Shown here piece after piece: positions 23,576 to 36,524 of a stretch of 64,000 bases of DNA (its first letter is position 1; each line of letters begins with the position of its first letter). The notes under the pieces are model-generated. The model was not told the DNA's origin, searched no databases, and saw only the letters and a program-made list of their open reading frames with translations. This DNA is from Neckera pumila (Eukaryota > Streptophyta > Bryopsida > Hypnales > Neckeraceae): positions 15,020,065-15,084,064 of the forward strand of contig OZ018416.1 of NCBI GenBank assembly GCA_963969595.1, read 5' to 3'. Made by a program: the position numbers and the translations under genes.

Positions 23576-24424
23576 TTAATCCCTAAAGGCCCAAGGCCTT
23601 TTCTAACTCAAAAACCACCCAAAACTGCCATTTCTAGAGCATTCATCAAAAAAATTTGAAAATTTGATTTTTTGGTAATGTAACGATAGGATCTTGTAGT
23701 TCACTTGTGTGAGAATGTTTGATAAAAATTTTGTGAGGTTTGACCGTATAGATTCCAAGATATTTGCATTCAAAGTCTTTTTTCTTTTTCTTTTCACCGT
23801 GCCCAAAAATTTCAGATGCCTTTGAGCGCCGTTTGCTGAATTTTTTTCCACTACAAACCTCCAATTTTAAATTTTTTCTTATGGGTAAACATGTTAGGCA
23901 TGTCCAGCCAATTTTCAAGGCAATCCAAGACAAAAGAGACATTCAAAAAAATTAAAATTTGCCACAATGTCCCAAGAAATGACAACACACTAGGCCATTT
24001 TCAAATATTTTTTCCCATCACATATTTTTTGATATAGAAAATTTGAACAACAAATTGAAAGATGCACTTGTCCTTCAGAAGTAGGAAGAAAAAAAAAATG
24101 AAAAATGTCAAAATCTCTAACTTTTAGAAGCTCCTAAAGCCTAATGTGACCTTCCAATAGGCGCAACAATAGCTTAACTCTCCTCTGCTGCCCTCAGGAG
24201 TCAAAGGCAAGGGCAGCAGTTGAACAAACTAAACTTTTTATTCAAATATTCACAACTATTTGAGAATATGTTGGATTTTGACAAAATTTGTATCTACACA
24301 AAGTTTTTAAGAAACTACACGCTCAAAAAAAGTTTGAAAAAATCATATTGCATATGAAGTTTGAACAAGCTTGCCCGAAGTCTCAAGTGTCCCCCAAGGG
24401 AACACTTGGGCCTCTAGGGGTTAA
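23576..24424 (-). mobile_element. piggyBac-like non-autonomous element, type A
   Basis: 849 bp bounded by TTAA (23576-23579 and 24421-24424). The termini are TCCCTAAAGGCCC and GGGCCTCTAGGGG. Minus-strand order is the same as in the element at 22303-23228, only 350 bp away. The two were inserted independently, because unique sequence separates them. Confidence 0.85.
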
Positions 24425-25370
24425 AGTTGAGAATGGTGATAGTGTGATTTTTTTTTCGTGCAGTAGTAAATAAAAATGATTAGGAATGAGGTGTTTGTGT
24501 AGAAAATTAGTAGAGGTTATTTTAGTAGTATGTATTGTTGTGATATCAACTTGGAGAGTTATTATAGATGTGGAAAGATATGAAAGGGCTTTAGAATTAT
24601 TTTTGTTTCAATTACCTAATGTATCCTTGTCATGACTTGTTTTTGTATCAAATGGTACCAATTCCTTGGTTAAGTTTTGCTTCATAGGTGGAAAGAGTGA
24701 TGGAAAGTGAGAATTTGAAAAATTAGGGGCACGGTACTGTTGTAGACTGGAAGAAAGATTAAAATCTTGGGGCTAATGCAAAAGCTATAGTGATTTTGTT
24801 ACAAATTAGTGTTGAACTAGGTAGTCAAGAAGTCACATTTCAAGATTGTTTTGAGTGTTTGAATGCACAATAGCCATATATGGGATACAATAAAAATTAA
24901 ATCAATACTATTTCATATTTTGAAAAAAGAATACTAAAGTTCATGCTTTCTAAATAAAAACAATTCTAAAACATGAAAGACATGGCCTTGAAGCAATCAA
25001 TGCTTCTATTGTAAATTTGCTCTGCCTAATAAGTTTCTAAGAGGGTAATATTGTTGGTAACATGATTTCATAGATGCTAAAAGAGGTCACTCTTTGTATC
25101 TTTTGGATATAATATAAGACCAATAGGTATTTTATTTTGGAGGTATTATCTCTGAGGGGACTGGTTTATAAGACCCTTATTTTTATAAATACTATTTTTC
25201 ATTAATTTTTGACAACCTACTAGTAGTTATAATTCTTTGAAAAGTCTAACTAATAGAACCCTATATTTTGTATAACAATGCTCACTAGTTGGTTTGAAAA
25301 AATGAGATCTTTGGAATTTTTGTAACAATTCTTTGGAATTACAACACAAAATTCATAGAGCCAACATACT
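24425..25370. other. AT-rich intergenic DNA, nothing recognised
   Basis: No coding-like frame, RNA gene or terminal repeat could be supported here. Confidence 0.45.
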
Positions 25371-25375
25371 TCAAA

Positions 25376-25448
25376 AATAGATAAAAAAATAGATAAAAAA
25401 TAGATAAAAAAATAGATAAAAAAATAGATAAAAAATAGATAAAAAATA
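25376..25448. repeat. microsatellite-like array of ATAGATAAAAAA
   Basis: Six or more units of AATAGATAAAAAA, with A-run length varying from five to seven. The following ~250 bp are rich in ATAACA/TATAAC words without a fixed period. 25450-26240 has no gene. Confidence 0.7.
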
Positions 25449-26244
25449 CAATTTATTGGAAAGAAAAAAGCAGTAAAGAAAACACCCCAATAACATAACA
25501 TAATAATATCTGTATAACATAATCCATGGATATAACATCATAACAATGTTAACAATATAACAACTTTGAATAGTTATATAACAAAGTTTAATAATATAAT
25601 TGTATCAAACAATATAAAAAACTATAACCATCAACCTAATAATATAACAGCATGTGAAACAAATTACAACGTTTAACCACATAACCAAAAAAATGTAGGA
25701 TATAGTCAATTAAATTTAAATTTTTAAAAGTGTCATCTAATAAAGAGGCTATATGATAGAGGGCTAATGGTCTTTTTGGAAGGACCTGAGCTAATATTTT
25801 TCATTTACATTTGAAGTGTTTCAATCTCTTAGTGAGCATTGTTGGAGATACCCTCAAATGTATCCATAATTATTAGAGGGCCTTTTGGAATAAATATCAT
25901 CCTATATTATATGTAAGAAATCAAATACAAAGAGATTTTAAAGTACCTATATTATACATACTTCCTTTAATTCCTTTAAGTGTATGCTATATTTTTTCAT
26001 AGATTGTATCTTTCTTTGTCCCCATAAATTAAAAAGACCTTATATTTTTTTTTACGTAGTTTCTATATTTTTGCTCAGTGACCTCCTCGCATACATGCAT
26101 AGCATGATTCATGAATATAAAGTTCACAGGAAAATTATTTAGAATGATGCAAAAAACAAATTAGAACAATTTAGCCTAACATTGTGCTTATGACAATCAA
26201 ATTATTTGTCAAAAAATTATTATTTGTCAAATTATTATTTGTGC

Positions 26245-26549
26245 CACTAGAAGAAAATTGCGTTGTACTTGTCAAAAACTGTATTGTAATCAACAAAAAG
26301 TGTGGGGTGGATTTTATTGACTTCTCCCTTCATAACGCAAAATTTTGCATTCTAAGACAAAGTTCTGCGTTTTATTTGTCAAATTTTGTGTTGAAACGGT
26401 AGAATGCAGACTTTTGCGTTATAAAGGCAAAACTCAACAAAATTCACCCTCCACTTTTTGTTGAGTACAACGCAATTTTTGTCAAACACAATGCAGATTT
26501 GACAAGTAAACGCAGTTTTTGACAAGTTAAATGCAGTTTTCTTCTAGTA
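26245..26549. mobile_element. CACTA-type MITE, ends slightly decayed
   Basis: The ends are CACTAGAAGAAAATTGCG and GCAGTTTTCTTCTAGTA. The last base of the TAGTG end is mutated and no 3-bp duplication remains. Inside, short words such as CAACAAAAAGTG and CACTTTTTGTTG, and many AACGCA/TGCGTT, form nested inverted repeats. Confidence 0.7.
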
Positions 26550-27082
26550 AAATGACTAATTTGTCTTGTTGGCATTTGTTGAAAAACTTTAAATCTTTTT
26601 CTATGTAAAGAAAAATGTGAAAAATGGAAAGAGCAATTGAATTTTTTTGACAAAATATGAATTTGTTATGAATTTTTGAAGTGTGTTTGCCCAATTGGCT
26701 CAAATGAGTCTTGATATCACCTCAAAAATCAACAAAAAGCGTATCTATAATGGACATCTTACTTACCTAAAGCAATTACAATATTTATAATACAGCTACA
26801 ACATGAAGGCCTAAACTAGGTCACTTCTTGTGATGCATTTATAACCAAAAGGTGAAAGTTCCAATTGCAATAACTCATCATTCCATCACCATCATTCTAG
26901 ATGCATATCGGGCTTTAGAACACGTTCCATAATTTCAAATTTTTCCCTAAAAATTGGACAATTTGTATTTAGTCATGGCACAACTACTCTTAGTTCAAGT
27001 CAATGTCTAATACAGTCATTTCTCTTGGCAAATCTAGGATTCTTTACATTTTAAGGCCTATTGGTTTTGAATTCCCTATAGG

Positions 27083-27985
27083 GATACCCCGCCAGAGTCC
27101 CATTGTTCCTTCAAGGGACAAAATGAATTTTGGGCAAGCTTCTAAGTTTACAATTTTCATCACAATTTGTTTTTAAACTTTAAGAAAAGGAAATACAGCA
27201 CCCTTCTAAGAGTATAATTTTTATTTCAATTGGTGCACCAAAACAAAAGTTTTGACATCCTAAGTCTAAAATAACAATGGTTGGGAAGCACCAAAAAATC
27301 ACAAAAAGTCAAAATAAAGTTTTCAAATTTGTTTTTTGTAGAAAATATTCTTGTCAACATAAGAAGATTTTGTTCATTTTATTTGTAATCATGATGAAAT
27401 AATTATGAACAATTTTTTTTGGACAATTCAGATATATTATTGAAAAAATAATTTAAATTTTAGGATTCATTTTTTAATGTTTTTTTCACAAATTTTCACA
27501 AAAATTGATTGACAAGGCTAATTTTGCTTGCTAAAACAATCTTATCATTCAAATCATTGTATTTCAATTGCATCTTAGAGATATTAATGATGTAGCTTTT
27601 TGTTCAGTACCAAATCTTCTTCTATTGAACAATTTTTTAAGAATAAAAATCAAGTATTTGTTATTTGAAGTTTTTTTCCTAGACTCAACTCAATTCTTCA
27701 ATACAAATGTTTTATAATTCAATTTGAGTAGTGCAAAAATTTGAAGCCAAAAATCTACACGTGCAAGGTGCAAAACAAATTGTTTTCTTTACTTCAAACG
27801 CAAATATCTTGAAATCTACTTGGTTCAAGTTTTGACATTTCTTTCACACAATCTTATATTGGTCTAGTGCAAAATACTAACATTAGATATGCATAAAGAA
27901 ATTATTCTAAAGTTTCTTTGCACTTTGCAATAGAAATGGTAATTTTGAGCATGGAAAGAAAAAGCTCTAGGACTTTAGGAGTTAG
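27083..27985 (+). mobile_element. piggyBac-like non-autonomous element, type A, diverged
   Basis: The left end keeps CCCCGCCAGAGTCCCATTG and AAGGGACAAAATG; the right end is GACTTTAGGAGTTAG. The TTAA sites have decayed to GATA and TTAG. The internal order matches the 34549 left arm and the 37-kb and 40-kb right arms. The greater divergence marks an older insertion. Confidence 0.7.
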
Positions 27986-29480
27986 TTCAAGAAAATACAT
28001 CTCAAAGGTTATAGTTGACATTGGCATTAGAGCATCTAGCATATGCATGCTTGAATTCTTAATGTCTAATATAAAATACTTGAAAAATAATTTTAGGATA
28101 AGAGTATTCTTAAAATTATGAATAAAATGATCATAAGGCAATAAAATCATTGGAAAGTCCTTTAAAATTCAAACAAAATATATTATTAAAATATAAATAA
28201 TATATGAATATAATTCCTAAAAATAGATTTTTTGATTTTATAAAAGTTTAGGTTTTAACTTTATTGAAAATCCTAATTTAGACCAAAATAATTTTTGGTA
28301 ACTAATTAGGCAAATTGAGGTGTTTTTTTTTTGTATAAGCTGACACTTCTTTGCCCTCTAGATATTTCCACATTATTATCTAAGTATATATCCCATTAGA
28401 TTGTCCTGAGCTCCTTTACTATTATATTTTTTTGAGTGCCTTTAGAATTATTACAAAGTGGAGTAATTATATCATAGAGTTTGACATTGTAGGACACAGT
28501 CATTTGCAAGTGCAGCCAAATACCAAAAACTATAGTAGAATATTTATGGACTGTATGGAATTTTTTTTAGTCCATTAGACCATACAAATTGAAGATTATA
28601 CAATAGCCCGTGTACTTCAACATATCTTATAATCCATATATATATATATATATATATATGTTCATTAAAACTTTTTATTTGGAGGATTATTTAGCTATTA
28701 TTTCACAATAGATATGTCCCTATATTTTTCTTCTACTTTTAGCCCATTTCCTTCAACCTACATATGGTAATTAAACTGAAATTTGACGCATTCAGACATG
28801 TCCCTATTATAATTCAATTATTTATTTGCAATATTAGGGTTGATTAGTATAACATGTACATTCAACTATTGTTGAACGCAACCGTTACAAACTATGATGT
28901 CTATACATGTATATATATATAGACATTATATATCAAACAAATTGTACAAATGAATCATATATGTTTTAGTACCCTCTAAGAAATCTTGCAAGTTTCCTAC
29001 TATGAACTCTTTCAAATTTTTCCTTTTTAACTACATTCAAAGGATATCTTATCAAAACTATCCTATTAAACCTATTATTTTATGGAACTTTAACCAACAT
29101 ATAAAATTTTCAATGTCTAAAAATAATAACTTTATTTTTCGTAAAAAAAAATTTAGGACATTATGTTATAATTAATTGAAAAATTTATGAGATGACTTTT
29201 TAAGATTTGATTGTATATATATTTAGGAAACATCATTGTTCATATCTTCCATGTTACAAAGACTCACACTATGTAGATAAAAATTTTCCTTCATTTTTCT
29301 TCAATATATTTTGCAATTTTCTTTTCATACATGTTTGAAGCAAAGGAAAAAAAGCTCATGTATTAAACCAAAAACTTGAACAAACGTTGTCAAATAGGTT
29401 ATCATTACAAAGTTACAATATTGTAAAAGGCTATTACAACATGAATTTTGTATTATGTCTTACACACTAGGAACTACTTT
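27986..29480. other. AT-rich DNA with two TA microsatellites
   Basis: A (TA)n run lies at about 28637-28660 and a shorter one at about 28910-28922. No gene-like frame was found in either strand. Confidence 0.5.
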
Positions 29481-29960
29481 GCAACAAAGTGGTACATTGA
29501 CTACCATAGAGTACAACCATCTTGAGCTGCTATCACAACTTCCATTTGTTTTTGCATTGTAGAATTTAATTTATGGATACTTTCTTGAGGAATTGAGGGA
29601 TATATCCTCCCATGCCAAGTTCACTAATGTCCACATTTGGTCTTTGTTTTGGAGTCTACATCTTCTTTACATTGGTTCTTAGACTTGCTTCCATATGTTT
29701 ACTATAGGATTGAAGGTCAAAAGAATTTACTGGCCATTCAATGAATTCTACATTATGTCATGGTGCAAATTTACCTAACACTACTTGAAACTGCACAACA
29801 TTTGCTTATAGAAACCGTAGCAACATCACAAATACAATATCTTAAACAAACATCAATTTTGTCTCACAAAACTTTGATTCTGGGCTTGTACAGAAGCAAA
29901 AATCACAAGAGACATGCTTGTAGTGATGATGATCTTATCAACTCCAAAGTTGGTTGAAAT
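29480..29960 (-). pseudogene. mariner-like (Tc1/mariner DDE) transposase relic
   Basis: The minus strand from about 29790 to 29500 shows the C-terminal pattern of Tc1/mariner transposases in decayed form: VEFIEWPVNS, a degenerate counterpart of the family's D/E-containing SPDLNP block, and then GGYIPQFLKKV, the usual helix near the end. Stops interrupt the frame. Upstream minus-strand sequence is too decayed to place the first aspartate. Confidence 0.55.
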
Positions 29961-29979
29961 CCACTATTCGTGATCTCCT

Positions 29980-31560
29980 CCAAAATATCTCACCTTGAGA
30001 GATGGTTGATTTTGGAAATACAAAGCTTAGCCGGTTGAAATCTACCTTGGTGTGACTCACCTAGTCTAAGGCAAATTCTCAATCAAATATTTAAATTTAC
30101 CTACCACGAGTATGTTTTGTAATCAAACTACTTGGTTGAGAATGACATGGGGTTGCAAGACTTCTTAGAAGATATTGTACAACAAGAAAAAAAGGCACAA
30201 AAATTAAAAACCCCACATATAGTATTATATTGGCTAAACTTAGTTTATGCAATGCATCTTTGAAAATCGTCTACCATAGATCTAATTTTGAGCGACAAAC
30301 ACATAACAATCCAAAATGAGACATTATTCATTCATTTGTCTATTTGCAGATGGAAAATGGAAGTGCCTCATGCAGGTTCTTCCTTTGCCTTTTAAACTAT
30401 CCCTTGAATAGATTTACAAATCATGTACTTTGTTTCAAACCATTATTATTTACTATATAGTAGCTGTAATACAATATGCTTCAAAAAAATGATACTATAG
30501 TAACTTGAATATTTTCTTAATTATTAGCTCCAACATTTTAAATGTACCCTATGGTAGGTCTACCATTGTTTCTAAAATAACTCCTAGTGAAGTACACGTG
30601 TAAAGTAGAACATCTATAAAGTAAACTTATATAAGCCAATAACCTCTCCAAAGTAATATTATTCTTTTATTCCTAACCTAAACACATTAAAAATGTACAA
30701 AATAAGTTTCAAAAAAAGCAAAATTTCATTGAGTTTAGAATGTAGATGTCGCTCTAGTGAACGTGACTTTAGTCTAAAAGTGCTATGTTATTGCAGTCTA
30801 CTAAAAAAATCTTCAAATGTCATTATTGCTGCAGGCCTTCTCTAAAGCAATAACCTCTCTAATGTAATATTCTCCTCCAATGTCAACGCTATTATCTTTT
30901 AGAAGTTAAGACTACTTTAGTTTTCAAAGTTTAAAAACAATTCCCTCCCGACTTGAAAAAGATGGTAGACTTCAGATACTCTTAGAGAATTTTTTTCTAC
31001 TGGGTTTAAATTTGAGTCTCACCACCATCAAGTTTTAAATCATGTTTGGTATGCTCTATAAAATTCTAGAAGCAATTAAAGAGTCTAACTTACTCTAAAT
31101 CACCCTATAATAGAAGGAGGTCTAAAGACTTAGCAATATATACATAAGCCAATTTAGAATAATTTCTTATGCATTGCAGATTTTTTTTCTTGGAAAATCC
31201 AAACAATAAAAATGATGGATCCTAGCACCTTTTACAAGCTATAACTTTTTAATATTAAAAAATAAAAAACAATATACAATTTGAATTATTTGTCCTTCCC
31301 TGGTATCCGCAATCTTTATCATTTCTTCTAAGTGAATGCTTGCCACCACTCAAGAATTGCTTCTACTTCCAATATACAAGCATCTTTGGTGAACCACCCT
31401 ATTTGATCTTGTGAGTACAATTCTTGAACTCAGGATAGAAAATACAATTTTGTGGTACTTAAAAAGAAATTGAGGTATGGACAATGTGAATTAGAATACA
31501 TAAATAAATATAACATTGCCCCACTTCCTAACTATCATGAAACAATCATTTTTGAGAGTT
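29980..31560. other. AT-rich DNA with short repeated AACCTCTC..GTAATATT motifs
   Basis: AACCTCTCCAAAGTAATATT near 30645 and AACCTCTCTAATGTAATATT near 30850 recall pogo/mariner-type terminal sequence. No paired inverted end was found. No gene-like frame is present. Confidence 0.3.
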
Positions 31561-31565
31561 ACATC

Positions 31566-32085
31566 TTATTCTTCTCGACATACAAGAGCATCGTAGTATT
31601 TTTCAAAACAAACTTCATGTGGACACTTGTACTTTTCATCACAATTGCGGCAATAAGTGTGGCTTCTAGCATGGTCTAAGCAAACTATACAAAGCCCTTT
31701 ATAAATTTGAAGACGAAGGATAACAATACTCTCTACTCAATTTTTGAATGAATCTTCTTTCCCAATTGGATAAAAGATGTTCACATACTTTTATACATAA
31801 TTGTAGATGTGTCATTGGGCTTATAAAAAATTTCATCCTTATTGCATTTGTCCACATAAATATCATTTATGTTTACAATGTTTACAATAAACATGTCCAT
31901 CAAAAAAAGAAACATCCAATGCCACCATTTATGAGACTGATTCCAAAGCAATACAAAGCGTGCAATTGTTCCGTCACATCTATCCTACATATAATTGTTG
32001 TATATCCAAAGTGAAAAGGAGATTTTTGGATTTCTTCCCTTATAGCTCCATTCCTCCTTAGCACGGTTGCCTCTAGACACTTCAA
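31566..32085 (-). pseudogene. piggyBac-like transposase relic, copy 3 (C-terminal part)
   Basis: The minus strand carries EEIQKSPFHFGYTT..IDVTEQLHALY, comparable to the GVDVADQLR segment of the other copies. Next comes a shifted frame with MTHLQLCIKVCEHLLSNW, comparable to MTHLQFHTELCKSLIARW at 39066-39120. The Cys-rich tail CIVC..HTYCRNCDEKYKC..CFEKYY follows. The order and spacing match the other two copies. The catalytic region was not found upstream on this strand. Confidence 0.7.
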
Positions 32086-32260
32086 TGGATCACTCTGCTA
32101 TTAGGTAGAAATTGAACCTACAAAAGAGGCCTTGAATTTTTTTACCAATTTTGATACTAATTGCATGAGTATGAAAGCAACCACATCTTCATTACAACCA
32201 CTACTTGGCGTGTGCTCCATCCTCTATGAAGAAGCCATCATGGGATTTATGATATCTTAG

Positions 32261-32443
32261 GAATGGATTGGGTAATGATGACAAATTTTTGAGTTCATCA
32301 TGCAATTCTTGGACAATTAGTGAATTAAAGAGGCCTTTCCCACACTAATTTATGAGCTCATAGAGATGGATTGGATAATGATGACAAATTTTTGAATTCA
32401 TCATAGAACTCTTGGCCTAATTAGTGAGTTGAGAAGGCTCGTC
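32261..32443 (+). repeat. tandem duplication, period about 98 bp
   Basis: ATGGATTGGGTAATGATGAC..TTTTTGAGTTCATCAT recurs as ATGGATTGGATAATGATGAC..TTTTTGAATTCATCAT, each followed by a similar CTTGG..AATTAGTGA tail. Confidence 0.6.
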
Positions 32444-32884
32444 CCATCCAAATTTTTGCATTATGAAGCGGTCACTTTTAGGGTCAATTTTTTCCTAATT
32501 TGACTAAATTGGTTGAGCTTGTATAGAAAGTAGAAACACCGGTCGCTTGTCCTTCCAAACTACAGAACTCATGTGCCTAGACTAAGCATCTTTCTAAAGT
32601 CCATTAGACATTTCTACTGTTAAGATTTAGTACCTTTCAAAACCTAAAGAATACCCAGTCCGTTTATATAGAGCATTCTTGTAGCGTAAACTCCCCTCTC
32701 TAGTAAGGACTTGAAAAGTCCTATGGGGATGACATAATTGTCCATTAAAAATAACATGCACTTTTCCTTCATACCTTACTATTGTGAGCTTATTTGGACT
32801 CCGCCTACGAGCTACCAATGAGTGGGATAGCTACCAAGTGACTAATTGGTAGCTACCAAGTAACAATGAGTGGAGTAGCTACCA

Positions 32885-33920
32885 AAAATTTAGATCATTT
32901 GGAATTGTACAACATAAAGTAAAAAAAATTTAAGTAGAAAGAAGTAGAGAATGATTCAAAATACTAAATTGTTAAGAATTTAGTTATGGAATTGAAAATT
33001 GCCAATTCCAATGGTTGTAATGCTCTAATAAAACAATCTACATGTAATAATTTATTTTTTTCAAAAAATATTGAAAATTGATTTTAATCAAAGGACTCCA
33101 AAGTTATTTTAGAGTAGAGAATCCATAATTGCCTGCAAATTAAAACTCTTCATAACTTTCATCTCCTTAACTCCTAATGGACCAATACATTAACTTCTCC
33201 AATAGCTCATGAACAACAAAGAAATTCTAGATGATCATTTTTTTCACTGAATCTGTTGATGCAATTCAAACAAGAAAAGATTAAGTGTGCAATTTTTGGT
33301 ATTTTTTTTGAGAATAGAGAAGACACCCTGGGCCATCACTTCACATCCTCATATCTTTTTTTCTACATCCCAAAATTATTTGAAAAAAATGACACATCAA
33401 TATCATTGTAATATGTACCCATGGAAAAAAAAATATGTGATATTGTCAACTTTTTTCTATAAGAAAGCTACATAAGTCTTCTTTCATTTCAATGGTGGTG
33501 ATCATCAAAATTATTCCACACAAATGAGGAATTATGCTTATTACAAAAGCTAGTCAAGAAAATCAAGAGCTTTGTTCAAATACCCTTGGTCCCTTTTAGG
33601 GGCTAGTAAAAATGAATGATTCAGAGCTTGCCACAAATTCACGTATTTGTAATTCTAGAAAACCAATTTCAAATTTTTGTTTTTGAATAAAATGATTCTT
33701 TTATCTACCCGGACTGCCCAATCTAGAAAAAAAATTATAAATTTTATACAATAGCAATTTAACCATGTAGTCAAAAGTTATGAAAATTGTTTGGCCCTAA
33801 AGAAAAATCTTGTCTACATGTTGTGTGGAAATTTCAAATTAAGAAAAAAATTCCATTTGTAGTGAGTTGTCCAAAATCACTATGTTGTCAAAAAACGCAA
33901 TTTGGTCCTTTAGGGATTAA
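32885..33920 (+). mobile_element. piggyBac-like type B element, left-truncated, with a nested insertion
   Basis: Sequence from ATCATTTGGAATTGTACAAC onwards follows the type B pattern. The right end is TTTGGTCCTTTAGGGATTAA, with TTAA at 33917-33920. A smaller element (33177-33606) lies inside. The left terminus is absent. Short GTAGCTACCAA repeats precede it. Confidence 0.75.
33177..33606. mobile_element. small piggyBac-like element nested in a relative
   Basis: The 430-bp insert has ends TTAACTCCTAATGGACCAA and TTGGTCCCTTTTAGGGGCTAG; the right TTAA has decayed to CTAG. The host sequence on either side is contiguous in the element at 49925-50693, which keeps CATTAATC at 50541-50548. The interior does not match types A or B. 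Confidence 0.7.
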
Positions 33921-34548
33921 TCCCTACATGCCCAAGTCTTTCCAAGGGTATTTTTCCTATGACAAGAGAGCATGGGATTATAGTTGTCTCCAAAGGAGCA
34001 CATTGTTTTTTTTTCAAAATCTAACCATATAGATGTTTAAAGAACTTGCTTATTAGTGTGCTTACCAATTTTGAGTGTGGAATTGCTTAGGAATTATAAA
34101 ATTATATCAGAAAAATGTAATTGTCATACTTTTAGTATTCTATTCCTCCCCACAACGTTTGAGAAATTTGCATATAAGAGTTTTTTGGACTTAGAGTTGA
34201 CATAAACAGCTAGAGATTGTGTTAGCAAACTAAAATGCACTTCCAAAAAACTTAAGTTTGAATGGAGAGCTATCAAACTCATTACACAATCCACCTTGCA
34301 ATTGTTGGAATGCACTTTTTTTATTAATAGAAATTGCAAATAACTCCAAATCAACACTTGCATGTTTAAATTTTCAATAGTGAAAAATCATAAAAACATT
34401 ATATTCTTTCTACTGGCACCATTTTTAAAGCAAATGGATAAATACAATTTTTTAGATTTCAAATCAAGTGAAATTGACAAGCTTTAATTTTCCACTAATG
34501 GTATATATATGCCTTTGAAGACCTATCAGAAATAAAAGCTTCCAATAG
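33921..34548. other. AT-rich DNA between two piggyBac-like elements
   Basis: No gene-like frame or RNA gene is supported. Confidence 0.4.
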
Positions 34549-34789
34549 TTAACCCCTAAAGTCCCATTGTCTCCTCGGGGGGCAATTTGGAGTTTGGGTA
34601 GGTACCTACAGGTTCATTTTTTAGTGTGATTTTTTGAAACTTTTTGAGGGCGTAAAGTTTTCCGAGAGGTTTGTGGATATGTGATTTTTATTCCAATCCG
34701 ATGCCAGATGAAAAAGTTATGGCACTTTTTTGCCCAAACCAAATTTGAGGGGCAAGCTGGTCAGCCAAATTTCCCCTTGACTTTCCCGG

Positions 34790-35010
34790 GGTTAGTCCCT
34801 GGAGAGTCAGCCCAATTGGCTCTGGGTAGCGAGTGAACACAGCAGACTGGGCAAGGTGGGCAACCACCGGTCTGCAGCCCCTGCCCGGCTGGACGGGAGG
34901 CTGCCCTCGTTGGATGGGACACCCCAAATCCGAGCCGGAAGCTAGTCAGAGGGGGGGAGCCGCGGCAAGCTACGCCTGCTGCCTGCGCGCCTCCCTTTGT
35001 GCCTCCCTCA
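34790..35010 (+). promoter_or_regulatory. GC-rich leader region of the large piggyBac-like element
   Basis: This is a sharp GC-rich block (CCCCTGCCCGGCTGGACGGG and similar) between AT-rich arm sequence and the start of the transposase region. It lies about 600 bp upstream of the candidate ATG. A promoter role is only inferred from position and composition. Confidence 0.3.
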
Positions 35011-36524
35011 TTGATCTCTTGCAATTTGAAATCAAAGCCAAATTAGTAAATGTTCTTGAAATTTGTAGATTGTCTGCAGGTGGCGAAGGTGCAAGAGATT
35101 TAATGTTGCAATTTGATGAGAAATTGTGATGAATTTGGAAATGCTAGCAAACGGTGAATGGACCGCAGGAGTCTATAAATGCCAAAATTCTCAAGAAAAT
35201 TTGCAGGCATTACTACTATGAGGCTACAATTTCAATGCGTGGCACCTAATGCAAGCTATAGAATATAAATTCGACCAACATTTGGTAGATTAGAGCACTC
35301 TAAGCTGTAGAAATCTAACCTAAAATGACAACTTGTCTCTCATTCTTGTCACTACTAATACTGCAAAGAAGTGCAATTGTGGCAGTGCAAATTCATGACT
35401 CTCTTACTTATCAAGTACATTATGGGAGATTGTGCAAACAATTTCATAATGTCTACAACCCAACAAAATTTTCTTCCTACAGTGCAAGAAAGCCCACCCT
35501 CTCTCACAAGAGTTACATTCAAAATTGTATTTGTCCTTGTGAATAGGATCAATGCTGTGAGTTGGAGCATTGTGTGTACATCAAGAGAGCACAATGGCGA
35601 GGCGTAAGAGAACTTCTTCCACTAACGATGGACATCACTGTAAATCTACAACTTTGTTTCTTCAAATTTTGCATTACTTTGTCCAATTCTAAGTGTAATT
35701 TCATTTGTATCATTGTAGGTTGCATGGGATGGATTGCCTGTTCGTCAAAGTTGCAGATTGCTTGTCCAAGATTCTGCAGGCCCTTCCAATTTGCAATCTC
35801 CATGCCACAATCCATCACCCACAAATCTCTCAGATGAAAAACTTGAAGATTATCCCACACCTCTGTATGTGAATCCATTACCACAGCAAGGTGAAGAGTG
35901 TTTTTTCAATGACAACACGGACATTATTGGTGAGTTCAACCAAGATTTCATGGACAACCAAGAGCACAAAATTGAAGGTGGAGAATCAAGCTGTAAAGAC
36001 TTAGACTTAGATGACTTTGATGAAGGCCCCTACTCCTTACATGAACTCTGCAATCTTGATGATCTCCTCTGGCCTCCTGAAGTACTACACAATCCAAGAC
36101 GCATTGCAAAATCAAGTCGGAGATTGCAACATCAAAATGTACAAAATTTGGAGGAGGCTGACGTCGACGCTCCTGCAGATGGTGAAGCTCCATCGGCAGG
36201 AGCGACAAGCGGCCACCTTGAGGGGAGCGCGTCCCCGCAGCACCAGGCAGCAACCTCCCAACACAGCATGTAAGCCCCTGCTCAACTCGATGGGTTTTTT
36301 TTATTGTTTTTTTATTTTAGATGGGTTGGATTGGATTTTGTAATAATTTTTTGTTTTTTGTTTTCTTCATTGGGTTTTATAATTTGTTTTTTTGTTTGTT
36401 TTTTTGTTTTTTGTTTTTTTGTAATTGACTTCTTTGTTTGTTTCCACCCATCCTTAGGAAATGTTTTATTTGCCACACATGATAAAATTTCCAAATTTTG
36501 ATTTCACAATTTCAATAAATCCCC

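Noticed and set aside
25376..25448. Regularly spaced repeat that could suggest a CRISPR-like array
   Set aside because: The units are contiguous low-complexity A-rich repeats without unique spacers, in a eukaryotic context.
31452..31679. 75-codon plus frame with a hydrophobic C-terminus
   Set aside because: It is antisense to the Cys-rich end of the piggyBac-like transposase relic on the minus strand, which explains the sequence better.
35640..35718. Small intron in the transposase gene (CACT|GTAAAT to TTGTAG|GTTGC)
   Set aside because: Joining at these sites puts the downstream segment in a frame that soon stops. It is mentioned only as uncertain.
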